From the NCBI RefSeq assembly GCF_000423205.1, contig NZ_AUHN01000010.1, forward strand, positions 275,020 through 339,019: a stretch of 64,000 bases of DNA. The letters run 5' to 3'. Position 1 is the first letter of the stretch. The number at the start of each line of letters is the position of its first letter. The stretch is from Jonesia quinghaiensis DSM 15701. GTDB lineage: Bacteria; Actinomycetota; Actinomycetes; Actinomycetales; Cellulomonadaceae. A model generated the notes under the pieces. The model was not told the origin of the DNA. It saw only the letters and a list, made by a program, of their open reading frames with translations, and did not search any database. This document shows, piece by piece, positions 26,970 through 36,050 of the stretch. A program made the position numbers and the translations under genes.

Positions 26970-27120
26970 TTGACTGCAACCTTTTGGCGTGAAATCAACC
27001 TTATTGCGGCAATTTCATGAGGTCTGCACGGTTTCCCGCGCTGTCAACAACGAAAACACTACCTGAGGTTGAAGCCCTATTCCAAATCGAATAGACGTGT
27101 CCTGCATTACGTCACCCGTT

Positions 27121-27885
27121 TCAGGTGGCCTTCCTCTCGCCCAGTACATGGTGGGTAAATAACTCGTTGAGCGCGGAGATCACAGGGATGCCTTCGTTGA
27201 GCGCTACGTGTCGATCTTCAACGTGCACTCCCCCACGCCGCGTTCCTGGGCGGTCTAGCCATATGCCGCGCAGTCCGGCAGCCTTCGCTCCGCGGGCATC
27301 GACATCAAGTTCGTCACCGACATAGAGGGTATGTTGGTGCTGTGTGCCGAGCATTCGCGCGGCCTCGTGGAACACACGTGGATCCGGTTTACCGACACCG
27401 AAGGTGTCAAGAGTGACAAGGATGTCTACGTCTTCCAGCCCGCACAACGCCATTTTTCGGCGTTGCAGTTCCTCACCTGCATTCGTGAGTGCACCGATTC
27501 GGTACCCATGTTCACGGAGTTGGTCCACTACCTGGCGTGCCTCGGGGAAGGGTTTCCACCCGGCAGCGAAAGCTGTCATGAACGTGTTGTTCCATGCCTC
27601 AAAGGCGGCAGCATCAAGTGGTGCGCCGCCGAAAGCAGCATGCAATTCGTTAGCTCGTGCCATCCGTTGCTCATCGGCAGTTTGTTCCCCGCGGGTATAC
27701 GCCCCATAGTGGCCGTTCGCGTCAGCTCGCCACATAGCAACTATCTCGCCATGCTGACTGTCGGGAATGTGCGGCAAGTAGTGCACCCGTACCGCTGCCA
27801 GGGCGTGGGTGAAGGCGCCCCGCGTATCAACGAGTGTGTCGTCGATATCCAGCAGGACGCCTTCAATGTGGTCACCCACAATCAC
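27121..27885 (-). CDS. HAD-family hydrolase
   Basis: A 254-residue haloacid-dehalogenase-like phosphatase. Motif I is [11 protein letters not shown] (nucleophile Asp and acid Asp), motif [11 protein letters not shown], motif III near [15 protein letters not shown], and motif [18 protein letters not shown]. Its ATG overlaps the gltX stop by four bases, so it is probably cotranscribed. Substrate unknown. Confidence 0.85.
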   Translation of the reverse strand: MIVGDHIEGVLLDIDDTLVDTRGAFTHALAAVRVHYLPHIPDSQHGEIVAMWRADANGHYGAYTRGEQTADEQRMARANELHAAFGGAPLDAAAFEAWNNTFMTAFAAGWKPFPEARQVVDQLREHGYRIGALTNAGEELQRRKMALCGLEDVDILVTLDTFGVGKPDPRVFHEAARMLGTQHQHTLYVGDELDVDARGAKAAGLRGIWLDRPGTRRGGVHVEDRHVALNEGIPVISALNELFTHHVLGERKAT

Positions 27886-29399
27886 GCATTTTCTCCCAGG
27901 TAGGCGCGGAACGCCTTGAGGCGGGCGAGGGATGATTCGAGGCCGAGGATTTCCATGGACTCAAACAGCGGCGGTGACACGCGTCGCCCGGTCACTGCGA
28001 CGCGCAGTGGGGTGAATGCGAGGCGTGGTTTCACCCCGAGTTCATCGACGAGAACAGCACGCAACGCTTGTTGCACATCGTGCGGGTTTTCGAGGGAGTC
28101 GAGCCCTTCAAGCAGTGCGATAGAGCGGTCGAGAATGTCGAGACGTTGCTCAATTTTGTTGACTTGGACCAGCGATTCCTCGTCGTACGTCAGGTCAGCG
28201 TCTGCGGTGAACAGGAACCCGAGCATGCCGTGCGCTTCGCCGAGCAGGGTCATACGTTCTTGGACGAGCGGAGAACCAGCAGTCAGGATGTCTTGTTCAC
28301 GCGGCGTCAATGCGTCGAAGCTATCAGCGCTGACAACACCGGCTGTGTGCAAGTACGGCACAAGGCGGCCGCGGAAGTCATTGGCTTCAAGCAAACGTAG
28401 GTGCGTGGCGTTGATCGCTTCAGCTTTTTTCAGGTCGAAGCGTGCAGGGTTGGAGAGTACGTCTTTCACGTCGAAGGCTGCAACTAGTTCGTCCATGGTG
28501 AAGATGTCGCGGTCGGCGGCAATAGACCATCCGAGGAGCGCCAGGTAGTTCAGCAACCCTTCTGGGATGAACCCGCGGTCGCGGTGGTGGAACAGGTTGG
28601 ACTGTGGGTCTCGCTTGGAGAGTTTCTTGTTGCCTTCACCCATGACATAAGGCAGGTGCCCAAATTGGGGCATTAATGTTGCGATACCCAGTTCCATGAG
28701 GGCTTGGTAGAGCACTACTTGCCGTGGGGTGGAGGACAGCAGGTCTTCACCACGGAGCACGTGGGTGATTTCCATCAGCGCGTCATCCACTGGGTTAACC
28801 AGTGTGTATAGCGGTTGACCGTTGGCGCGCACTACAACATAGTCGGGCACGGAACCGGCTTTGAAGGTGACATCTTCGCCGCGGACAAGGTCGTAGAACG
28901 CGACGTCAGTATCTGGCATGCGCATACGCCATACGGGTTCGCGCCCTTGCTCACGGAACGCTGCTTTTTGCTCGTCGGTGAGTGTGCGGTCGTATCCGTC
29001 GTATCCCATGGCTTTGGAACGGCCTGCGGCGACGTTGCGCGCTTCGATTTCCTCAGGAGTGGAGTATGACTCATAGATGTAGCCGCCGTTTTTGAGGCGC
29101 GCAATGACGTCTTGGTAGATCTCGGCGCGTTGTGATTGGCGGTATGGGCCGTGCGGTCCACCTTTTTCAACGCCTTCGTCCCAGTCCATGCCCAACCAGG
29201 TGAGCGCGTCGAGGAGTTGCTGGTAGCTTTCTTCAGAGTCACGCTCAGCGTCGGTGTCTTCGATGCGGAACACGAGTTTTCCGCCGGTGTGGCGTGCGTA
29301 GGCCCAGTTGAACAGGGCTGTACGAATCAACCCAACGTGGGGTGTTCCCGTGGGTGATGGGCAAAACCGGACGCGGACAGGTGCGTTGGTGGCAGTCAT
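27882..29399 (-). CDS. gltX: glutamyl-tRNA synthetase
   Basis: Class I synthetase that charges tRNA-Glu (and, in organisms using GatCAB, tRNA-Gln). HIGH-type motif [27 protein letters not shown] at the N-terminus and KLSKRD as the KMSKS-type motif in [13 protein letters not shown]. Length 505 is normal. It overlaps the HAD gene by four bases. It lies near two tRNA-Glu genes. Confidence 0.95.
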   Translation of the reverse strand: MTATNAPVRVRFCPSPTGTPHVGLIRTALFNWAYARHTGGKLVFRIEDTDAERDSEESYQQLLDALTWLGMDWDEGVEKGGPHGPYRQSQRAEIYQDVIARLKNGGYIYESYSTPEEIEARNVAAGRSKAMGYDGYDRTLTDEQKAAFREQGREPVWRMRMPDTDVAFYDLVRGEDVTFKAGSVPDYVVVRANGQPLYTLVNPVDDALMEITHVLRGEDLLSSTPRQVVLYQALMELGIATLMPQFGHLPYVMGEGNKKLSKRDPQSNLFHHRDRGFIPEGLLNYLALLGWSIAADRDIFTMDELVAAFDVKDVLSNPARFDLKKAEAINATHLRLLEANDFRGRLVPYLHTAGVVSADSFDALTPREQDILTAGSPLVQERMTLLGEAHGMLGFLFTADADLTYDEESLVQVNKIEQRLDILDRSIALLEGLDSLENPHDVQQALRAVLVDELGVKPRLAFTPLRVAVTGRRVSPPLFESMEILGLESSLARLKAFRAYLGENA

Positions 29400-29531
29400 A
29401 GCGCTGAGTGTGTTCTCTCGTTGTCGCAGTGGTTCGGAATGTTCAGTGTTTAGTGTTCATGAAGCGTGTGGCGGGCGGGGCAGATGCGCCTTTTGCTGTG
29501 CTTGGTTGGTGCAGCGCATCATTTTTTTAAG

Positions 29532-30317
29532 CTAGGCATCGCGACGGATCGTGATGTTCCCTAATGTCCCTAGCCCGTCGATGGAGCATTCAACACGGTC
29601 ACCGTGGTTGAGTTCTCCAACGCCTGCTGGTGTTCCGGTGAGAATGATGTCTCCTGGCAGCAGGGTGAATGCTTCGGAGATGTATGACACCAGGAATGGG
29701 ATGTCGAAGATCATGTCAGCGGTGTTGCCGTTTTGGCGCAGTTCACCATTCACTGTGGTGGTGATGCTCAGCGATTCGGTGTTGAGGTCTGTTTCGATCC
29801 ATGGGCCGATTGGGCATGAGGAGTCGAACCCTTTAGCGCGCGCCCACTGACCGTCTGTTCGTTGTGCATCACGGGCGGTGATGTCGTTGGCGATGGTGTA
29901 CCCCAAAATGTGCCGGTGGGCGTTCTCTGGGGTGACATCTTTGGTCATGCGGCCAATGACAACGGCTAGTTCAGCCTCGTAGGACACTTCGTTGGAGAAT
30001 GCTGGCAGGACGATCGGATCATCTGGGCCCACTACTGAGGTGTTGGGTTTCAGGAACAGGAGTGGCTGAGTGGGCATGTCGTTGCCCATTTCACGCACGT
30101 GGTCCGCATAGTTACGCCCTACTCCCACTACTTTGGAACGTGGGATGACGGGGGCAAGTAGTCTGACACCGTCAGTCAGTTCGATGCGTTCCCCCGTTGG
30201 CGCGATGGGCGTGTAGAGGGGGTCTCCGCTCAAAACAGCAATGTACTCTTTGCCATTGTCTGACTGGAGGAAACCGAATCGTGGGTCGTCACCTGTTGTA
30301 AATCTCGCAATACGCAC
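29532..30317 (-). CDS. fumarylacetoacetate-hydrolase-family protein
   Basis: A 261-residue protein of the FAH fold, which in bacteria includes decarboxylases and oxaloacetate tautomerases. The metal-binding triad motif EVSYEAELAVVIG and later GYTIANDITARDAQ, KGFDSSCPIGPW and ILTGTPAGVGELNHGD are all present. It precedes gltX, a common actinobacterial order. GTG start with TAACCT six bases upstream, so probably leaderless. Exact substrate unknown. Confidence 0.85.
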   Translation of the reverse strand: MRIARFTTGDDPRFGFLQSDNGKEYIAVLSGDPLYTPIAPTGERIELTDGVRLLAPVIPRSKVVGVGRNYADHVREMGNDMPTQPLLFLKPNTSVVGPDDPIVLPAFSNEVSYEAELAVVIGRMTKDVTPENAHRHILGYTIANDITARDAQRTDGQWARAKGFDSSCPIGPWIETDLNTESLSITTTVNGELRQNGNTADMIFDIPFLVSYISEAFTLLPGDIILTGTPAGVGELNHGDRVECSIDGLGTLGNITIRRDA

Positions 30318-30380
30318 ACTGTCAGGTTAGTGCATGCCCCGCCTCCATGCGGGTGATGGTCACGACACCTGCTGCGCATA

Positions 30381-31289
30381 TTAGACGTGAACGATGATTT
30401 CACCGTGGGGGATCATGAACCACCCGTCGGGCTGCTCTGCCCAGGTGCGCCATTCTTCGGCGAGGTCCTCTAAGGCAACGTCGTCAGCGAGGCCGGCGTC
30501 TCTGGCTTGTACGGCGAAGTTCGATGCGACGCACCGTTCCGCCCACAGCGCACCCCACCATTCGCGGGATTCTGGTGTGGCGTAGCACCACACTCCGGCT
30601 GACGGTTGGATGTTTTCGGCGTCGATGCCCGCGGCACGGAACCAGGACAGCAGGCGCCGCCCGGCATCGGCCTCATACCCATAGGCACTGGTGACCTCGT
30701 GGTACAAAATGTTCCATTCGGTCAAGCCTTCACTGGGCGGGTACCAGGTCATAGCACCGTAGTCGGCATCACGTACTGCAATAATGCCGCCTGGCGCGGT
30801 GACCCGCCGCATCTCGTTGATTGCTTTGACAGGGTCCGAAAGGTGCTGCAACACCTGGTGGGCGTGGACGATATCGAAACTGCCGTCGTCAAATGGCAAC
30901 TCGTACACGTTCGCTTGAGCGAACGTGACATTGTTAACGCCCTGTTCGGTTGCGAGCGCGCGGGCTGATTCCAGCACAATATCGGCGGCGTCGACACCGG
31001 TGACTTGCCCTGGGGCTAGGGCTCGCGCCAGATCTATGGTGAGTGTTCCGGGGCCGCAGCCAACGTCAAGCATGGTTTGCCCGGGGCGGAGGTAGCTGGT
31101 GAGGTACGCGGCGGAGTTTGCGATGTTCCGGGCGCGGTGGGAGCGCAGCACCGATTCGTGGTGCCCGTGGGTGTAGGACTCCGACTCTTGCGTTTGGTCG
31201 CTGTGGTCGGACCCAGGGGCGGAGTGCGTGGCAGCGTTGCCTGCTGCCACGATGCTCACTGCTAGGTCGTTAGTCGCCGTGTTGCTCAT
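30381..31289 (-). CDS. SAM-dependent methyltransferase
   Basis: About 302 residues from ATG 31289, with a class I methyltransferase core: MLDVGCGPGTLTIDLARAL (SAM loop), AQANVYELPFDDGSFDIVHAHQVLQHLSDP, then VTAPGGIIAVRDADYG. The C-terminal half (WGALWAERCV, EWRTWAEQPDGWFMIPHGEIIV) is like small-molecule methyltransferases. Frames running to 31409 offer longer starts (ATG 31352 has aaggag close by), so the N-terminus is uncertain. Substrate unknown. Confidence 0.8.
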   Translation of the reverse strand: MSNTATNDLAVSIVAAGNAATHSAPGSDHSDQTQESESYTHGHHESVLRSHRARNIANSAAYLTSYLRPGQTMLDVGCGPGTLTIDLARALAPGQVTGVDAADIVLESARALATEQGVNNVTFAQANVYELPFDDGSFDIVHAHQVLQHLSDPVKAINEMRRVTAPGGIIAVRDADYGAMTWYPPSEGLTEWNILYHEVTSAYGYEADAGRRLLSWFRAAGIDAENIQPSAGVWCYATPESREWWGALWAERCVASNFAVQARDAGLADDVALEDLAEEWRTWAEQPDGWFMIPHGEIIVHV

Positions 31290-31431
31290 GAGGTCGACGT
31301 TAGAAGGGTTTGCCACATAATGGACCCCCTCTCTCACGATGTGGATGGGCATTTCTCCTTGTGCACTGTACAAACGCAGATCACAGGCCCACAGCCGCAA
31401 CGCCCCCACTGAAAGTAGTATCGTCGCTGCT

Positions 31432-32439
31432 ATGGCACACCCCTACTTTGCGACCTCAACCAACGGCCCCGAACTTCGCACCCTGGGACGCAGCGGACTG
31501 ACTGTGTCCGTGGTCGGGCTTGGCTGCAACAACCTTGGGCGCCCCAAAACAGCCACCGAATCCTTGGACGGGTCACAAGCCGTCATTGATGCAGCACTTG
31601 ATGCGGGCATCACCTTTTTTGATGTAGCTGACATGTACGGGTCAACTCCAGGAGTCTCTGAGGAGATTCTCGGCACCACACTCGGGTCACGGCGCAACAG
31701 TGTCATTGTGGCGACGAAATTTGGGCTTCCCGCCAATGGCGTCAACGGGCCAGAGTTTGGCGCTCGCGGCTCACGCCGGTACATCATGAATGCCGTTGAG
31801 GCGTCACTGCGGCGCCTCAAAACGGACTATATCGACCTGTACCAGTTCCACACTCCTGATCCATTAACTCCCATTGAGGAAACTCTGCGGGCTTTGGATG
31901 ACCTCATCGCCAGCGGCAAGGTGCGGTACATCGGTCACTCGAACCAAACAGGCTGGCAAATCGCCGATGCGGAACACACAGCACGTGCACTAGGCAGCGA
32001 GCGTTTCATTTCAGCCCAGAACCACTACAACCTTCTCGACCGCCGGGCAGAACTTGAGGTCACTCCGGCCGCCCAAGCTTATGGTCTTGGTGTGCTTCCC
32101 TACTTCCCTTTGGCTAATGGGCTCCTCACCGGCAAATACACTTCGTCTCATGCGCCTGCCGATGGTCGGGTCACGCACACCAAGCCTGGTCTTCTGGACT
32201 CGGCACCGTGGGAAGCGCTGGAGAAACTCGATACGTTTGCCCGGGAGCGCGACCTCACCATGCTTGATGTGGCGTTCTCATGGTTGGCTGCGCAGCCGGC
32301 GGTGTCCAGTGTTATTGCTGGGGCGACTCGCCCTGATCAGATCGTGCAGAACGCGCAGGCTGTTCGTGAGTTGTCCGCCGAGGATGTGGCGTACGTTGAT
32401 TCGTTGTTCCCTGCCCCTGACAAGGTTGCGTTGTTCTAA
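31432..32439 (+). CDS. aldo/keto reductase
   Basis: A 335-residue NADPH-dependent reductase. Catalytic tetrad: Asp in FFDVADMYGSTPGVSEE (D and Y), Lys in VIVATKFGLP, His in DLYQFHTPDPL. The NADP-binding C-terminus reads SSVIAGATRPDQIVQNAQA. A TAGTAT box lies upstream of ATG 31432 at a 10-base distance, suggesting a short or leaderless transcript. It shares one base with the next gene (TAATG), so the two are translationally coupled. Confidence 0.85.
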   Translation: MAHPYFATSTNGPELRTLGRSGLTVSVVGLGCNNLGRPKTATESLDGSQAVIDAALDAGITFFDVADMYGSTPGVSEEILGTTLGSRRNSVIVATKFGLPANGVNGPEFGARGSRRYIMNAVEASLRRLKTDYIDLYQFHTPDPLTPIEETLRALDDLIASGKVRYIGHSNQTGWQIADAEHTARALGSERFISAQNHYNLLDRRAELEVTPAAQAYGLGVLPYFPLANGLLTGKYTSSHAPADGRVTHTKPGLLDSAPWEALEKLDTFARERDLTMLDVAFSWLAAQPAVSSVIAGATRPDQIVQNAQAVRELSAEDVAYVDSLFPAPDKVALF

Positions 32440-33374
32440 TGACAGTTGTGTCAGCGCAAGCACGTCATCGCTTTGAGGTGTCCGTGTTGGAGCCTGAGCA
32501 GTGGGTTCCTTTGATGGAGGCGCACCGGGAGCGTGCTCGTGTTTTGACTGCGACGTGGCGGGGTGCGCGGGAGCGCGGCGAAAAACATGAGATTGAGGAT
32601 TTTTTGTTCTCGTACTACCCGGTGCGTCCGGCACGCTTAGAGGCGTGGGCTCCTGGTGTGGGGCGTGCTTTACGTGATGCCGAGGATCGTCCTGAGGTGC
32701 GCGCTGAGGTGGGGCGCCGTGCGCAGGCGCGGTGGATGCGTTGCAGTGAGGACGATGCGGGGCGGCAGGTGGAACTGGACCGTGACGCTTATCTCGCAGA
32801 CCGTGGGTCGGCTGTGCGTTATATGCGTAATATTCTTGCTCAAACGTTGACTCGGCCTGCAAGTGTGGGGTGTTTTGGGCTCCATGAGTGGGCGATGGTG
32901 TACCGCGATGAGGCCCCCCGGCACGTGTTGCCGCTGCGGTTAGGGACGCAAGGCACCAATGACGTGGTTGAGGCACACAATATTCGGTGCACCCACATTG
33001 ACGCGTTTCGGTTCTTCACCCCCTCAGCGGTAGGGCGTAACAGGTGGCAACTCACCCGTGAGACGCAACCAGCAATGGAACAGCCAGGGTGTTTGCATGC
33101 CAACATGGACCTGTACAAGTGGGCGTGGAAACTCACGCCAGCTGTGCCAGGTGACCTGCTGTTGGATTGCTTTGAGCTATCGCGGGAAATCCGCTATCTC
33201 GACATGCAGGCCTCACCTTACGATGTGTCGCAGTTTGGGCTTGACCCTGTTCCCATTGAAACCACTGAAGGAAAAGCGGAGTACGTTCGCCGCCAACGTG
33301 ACTTTGCTGCCCGGTCGGAACCGTTACGGCGCCGACTCGTCGACGTGTGCGATGCGGTGCTTCAGGTTTCATAG
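32439..33374 (+). CDS. conserved actinobacterial protein (often labelled 3-methyladenine DNA glycosylase)
   Basis: 311 residues, no signal or membrane segment. Core features: EDFLFSYYPVRPARLEAWAPGVG, VGCFGLHEWAMVYRD, CTHIDAFRFFTPSA, EQPGCLHANMDLYKWAWKLTP and DMQASPYDVSQFG. I recall actinobacterial homologues that share these blocks and are sometimes annotated as 3-methyladenine glycosylases; I see no known glycosylase helix-hairpin-helix, so I would treat that name with caution. Coupled to the aldo/keto reductase by an overlapping stop/start. Confidence 0.55.
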   Translation: MTVVSAQARHRFEVSVLEPEQWVPLMEAHRERARVLTATWRGARERGEKHEIEDFLFSYYPVRPARLEAWAPGVGRALRDAEDRPEVRAEVGRRAQARWMRCSEDDAGRQVELDRDAYLADRGSAVRYMRNILAQTLTRPASVGCFGLHEWAMVYRDEAPRHVLPLRLGTQGTNDVVEAHNIRCTHIDAFRFFTPSAVGRNRWQLTRETQPAMEQPGCLHANMDLYKWAWKLTPAVPGDLLLDCFELSREIRYLDMQASPYDVSQFGLDPVPIETTEGKAEYVRRQRDFAARSEPLRRRLVDVCDAVLQVS

Positions 33375-33406
33375 CGCCAAAAGGACACAACGGGAGACTA
33401 GTAGGC

Positions 33407-33424
33407 GTCACCTAGTATCTAGTC
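33407..33424 (+). promoter_or_regulatory. leaderless-type promoter of the first paralogue
   Basis: TAGTAT followed by six bases (ctagtc) and ATG 33425. No ribosome-binding site between them. Confidence 0.45.
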
Positions 33425-34720
33425 ATGTTGTCTTCCACCCCGATGTGCGACGCACTGAACCTTCAGCCCTACTCCGTGTTGTGTTATCGGCGGCGCGGTA
33501 ACCTGCGCATTGAAGAGATGAGGGAGTACCTCACTCGAGGGCGGATCCTGGCGGGGACACTTCCCGGTGAGGAGATCGGCGAACCGGGCACTGTCAGTGT
33601 GCAGCTCCTCATCGATGATGAGGGCAACCTTCTCCGTGAAGATCACGCGGGCACCTTCGAACCGGCGGGGCATGTTGACGATTGGCTTGCCCGGTGCGCA
33701 CGTCACCTGGGTATCACGGTGGATCACGGGGACGAAGATGTTGTTCGCCCCGATGGGTCCGAGGAATATCTCGAGAAACCCGAACGGACAACCAACCACC
33801 GCTCTATCCTCCTTGCACACGCACCAGCGATCCACGCCGCTGTTCTGTGCGCTGATGCTCTTGATATGACCTGTTGGGTTGGGTCCTGGGAGGACACAAC
33901 GCTCCTCATTCCTCAGCATTCCAGGTCTCTTCACTTAGATGAGCTAACCCGCCCGGCGTGGACTGAACGCCATACCCCGCTCGTGCTTTTCAGCCGGGCA
34001 GGGTCCCGCTGGGAAGTGCAATGGAGCCTCACCCCACATGGCCCAGCCACCGGAACCCTCATTGTTGAGCCGGACCACCTCCCCGTGATGACATCCAAAG
34101 CCAACGCCGAAGTACGCACCCTTATCAGCGAACTCACCACCACGACTCGCGTCATCATCACTGATTCGCCACCCCACGCATCGCATGCGTATCGCGAACA
34201 CCCCGTCATGGCCCTTGGTCACCAAGCTCAACACCTCACCACACTGAGCGGTGAACTCTTCATGCACCATGTCCTTTCTGCTCTGGCGCTTCCCTCGCAC
34301 ACAAGGAACCTGATCCACACCCACATGACCTCAGAACGAGGTATCAACCTCACGGCAAACCAAAGCTCACACGAGGGACTCATCAAACTGGCTAACCTGC
34401 CGGCGGACCCTGACACCCTCAAAACCGTTGCATCACACTTGCACCTCACCCACGCACAAGCCACCGGGCGCCCCGTGTCACTGCGTCTACGCTGGGATGG
34501 ATCGGTAGCAGGAATGTGGTCAAAAGTGATCGGGTATAGCGCCCTGCTTTTCCTCTGCGTCGGGCTCACAATCTTGGCGTGGACCCGCCCGGATGCCCCT
34601 GTTTTCTGGCAGATCATGACCCTAGTGGGGGTGGGCGTTTACGTTTACCTCGTCCGCGACTCTGTGCGGGTTATTCGGGAGTTTTACCGAATACGTCAAG
34701 CATTCACTTTTACCCTATGA
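33425..34720 (+). CDS. membrane-anchored protein of unknown function, paralogue A
   Basis: 431 residues. A long soluble region is followed by two hydrophobic segments near residues 360-383 (VIGYSALLFLCVGLTILAW) and 390-410 (FWQIMTLVGVGVYVYLV), then a basic tail (RDSVRVIREFYRIRQ), which suggests the tail and probably the bulk are cytoplasmic. Blocks shared with the next gene: RGRILAG...LLIDDEGN, SGELFMHHVL, TSERGINL and LIKLANLPADPDTLKTVA. No known domain recognised. Leaderless-looking start. Confidence 0.75.
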   Translation: MLSSTPMCDALNLQPYSVLCYRRRGNLRIEEMREYLTRGRILAGTLPGEEIGEPGTVSVQLLIDDEGNLLREDHAGTFEPAGHVDDWLARCARHLGITVDHGDEDVVRPDGSEEYLEKPERTTNHRSILLAHAPAIHAAVLCADALDMTCWVGSWEDTTLLIPQHSRSLHLDELTRPAWTERHTPLVLFSRAGSRWEVQWSLTPHGPATGTLIVEPDHLPVMTSKANAEVRTLISELTTTTRVIITDSPPHASHAYREHPVMALGHQAQHLTTLSGELFMHHVLSALALPSHTRNLIHTHMTSERGINLTANQSSHEGLIKLANLPADPDTLKTVASHLHLTHAQATGRPVSLRLRWDGSVAGMWSKVIGYSALLFLCVGLTILAWTRPDAPVFWQIMTLVGVGVYVYLVRDSVRVIREFYRIRQAFTFTL

Positions 34721-34727
34721 TCTGCTC

Positions 34728-36026
34728 ATGAGACCTGAAGAAACCTCACTCATCGAGTCACATGGTTTCCACCCCTACGATGTGTACCTATACCGACCAG
34801 ACGCAGAGGTATCAACATCTGAGGTGATTTCTGCCCTTGCACAGCACCGTGTCATCGCAGGAGTTATCGATGCGAGCCGCATCGCAGAACCTCGAAGCAT
34901 CCTTCTCACGTTCCTCATCGATGAGGACGACCACGTCATATGCGAGGACCCCACCGGCGACTTCACTCCCGGACCGTTGGTCGAAGACTTCCTGCCCGAA
35001 CTAGCACAATCCACAAAAATGTGGATTGAACTCGACGATGAAGAAGTCATCACACCTCACGGTGAAACAGAAACAATCGACGAACCAGCACGAGTATCAA
35101 CAGCCCGAATTGTCACCGTCATCCCATCCGCCGCACCAGACGTTGCCGTAGCCATGTCAGGGCCAGTAGCTGGCACATCGTGGTACACCATCAAAGACAA
35201 CACAACCGTTCATATCTCTCCGACCGGGCTCGAAAGCGAAGCAATTGGTGAGGTCTTCACCGACAACCAGCTGCCCGCCCTCACCCTGATTAGAGCCGGT
35301 GAAGTATGGCGTGCACAATGGTCCCTGACCAAAGACGGATTTGCCACCTTCGGAATTGCCGTTGGACCTGACTTAGACCCAGTCACTCACTTTCTCGGAG
35401 ACACCCCAGCATCACGCTTGGCTGCCGAACTAAGCACGTTCGCCAGGGTCACCGAAGAACAACCCACCGAAAAATTCAAACGCTCACTACTCGACCACCC
35501 CATCCACAAACTCATCAACCGCAGCGATGAATTAACGGCCCTGCCTGGTGAGCTTTTCCTCCAGGACTTTGTGGCAACGATAAATCCACCCGCTGCGATC
35601 ACCCGAATCATCGTGGATCACCTCAATTCAGAACGAGGCATCGAGTTAACACACCATGGTGAGGCTTACGGGTTAGTACGCCTCGAAGACCTCCCAGAGG
35701 ACCCTGACGCCCTGAAGGCCATTGCCATGCGCTCGCGGGTGCTTTACGAGCAGGCAATGGGGCGTAAGCCAACGATACGTAGTTTGATTTTTGGCACCTC
35801 AATGGGTGTGATCCTGAGATCTGCCGCTGCCGTTCTGGGTGCCATCGCGTTGGCTTTTGTCGCCTGGTTTATGTGGGAGGACCCAGAAAGCTCGTGGTTC
35901 GAACGCTATGGCAGCATCGGCTTTGCTCTCTATGTGCTGTGGGTTGCCGTAAAAACACCACGAGAGCTGCCTCACCTTCGACGGGCCGAAGCTTTTGTGC
36001 CGAAGGGAGACAGCCCTTTCCTATAA
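34728..36026 (+). CDS. membrane-anchored protein of unknown function, paralogue B
   Basis: 432 residues, a tandem duplicate of the preceding gene with the same layout: a cytoplasmic-looking N-terminal region of about 360 residues, two hydrophobic segments (365-386 and 396-411) and a short basic/acidic tail. Shared blocks: HRVIAG, FLIDEDDHV, PGELFLQDFV, NSERGIEL and LVRLEDLPEDPDALKAIA. TATGAT followed by six bases precedes ATG 34728, so it may have its own leaderless promoter even though it starts seven bases after paralogue A. Function unknown. Confidence 0.75.
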   Translation: MRPEETSLIESHGFHPYDVYLYRPDAEVSTSEVISALAQHRVIAGVIDASRIAEPRSILLTFLIDEDDHVICEDPTGDFTPGPLVEDFLPELAQSTKMWIELDDEEVITPHGETETIDEPARVSTARIVTVIPSAAPDVAVAMSGPVAGTSWYTIKDNTTVHISPTGLESEAIGEVFTDNQLPALTLIRAGEVWRAQWSLTKDGFATFGIAVGPDLDPVTHFLGDTPASRLAAELSTFARVTEEQPTEKFKRSLLDHPIHKLINRSDELTALPGELFLQDFVATINPPAAITRIIVDHLNSERGIELTHHGEAYGLVRLEDLPEDPDALKAIAMRSRVLYEQAMGRKPTIRSLIFGTSMGVILRSAAAVLGAIALAFVAWFMWEDPESSWFERYGSIGFALYVLWVAVKTPRELPHLRRAEAFVPKGDSPFL

Positions 36027-36050
36027 CAGTGGCGCGCTACGGTGAGGTGA

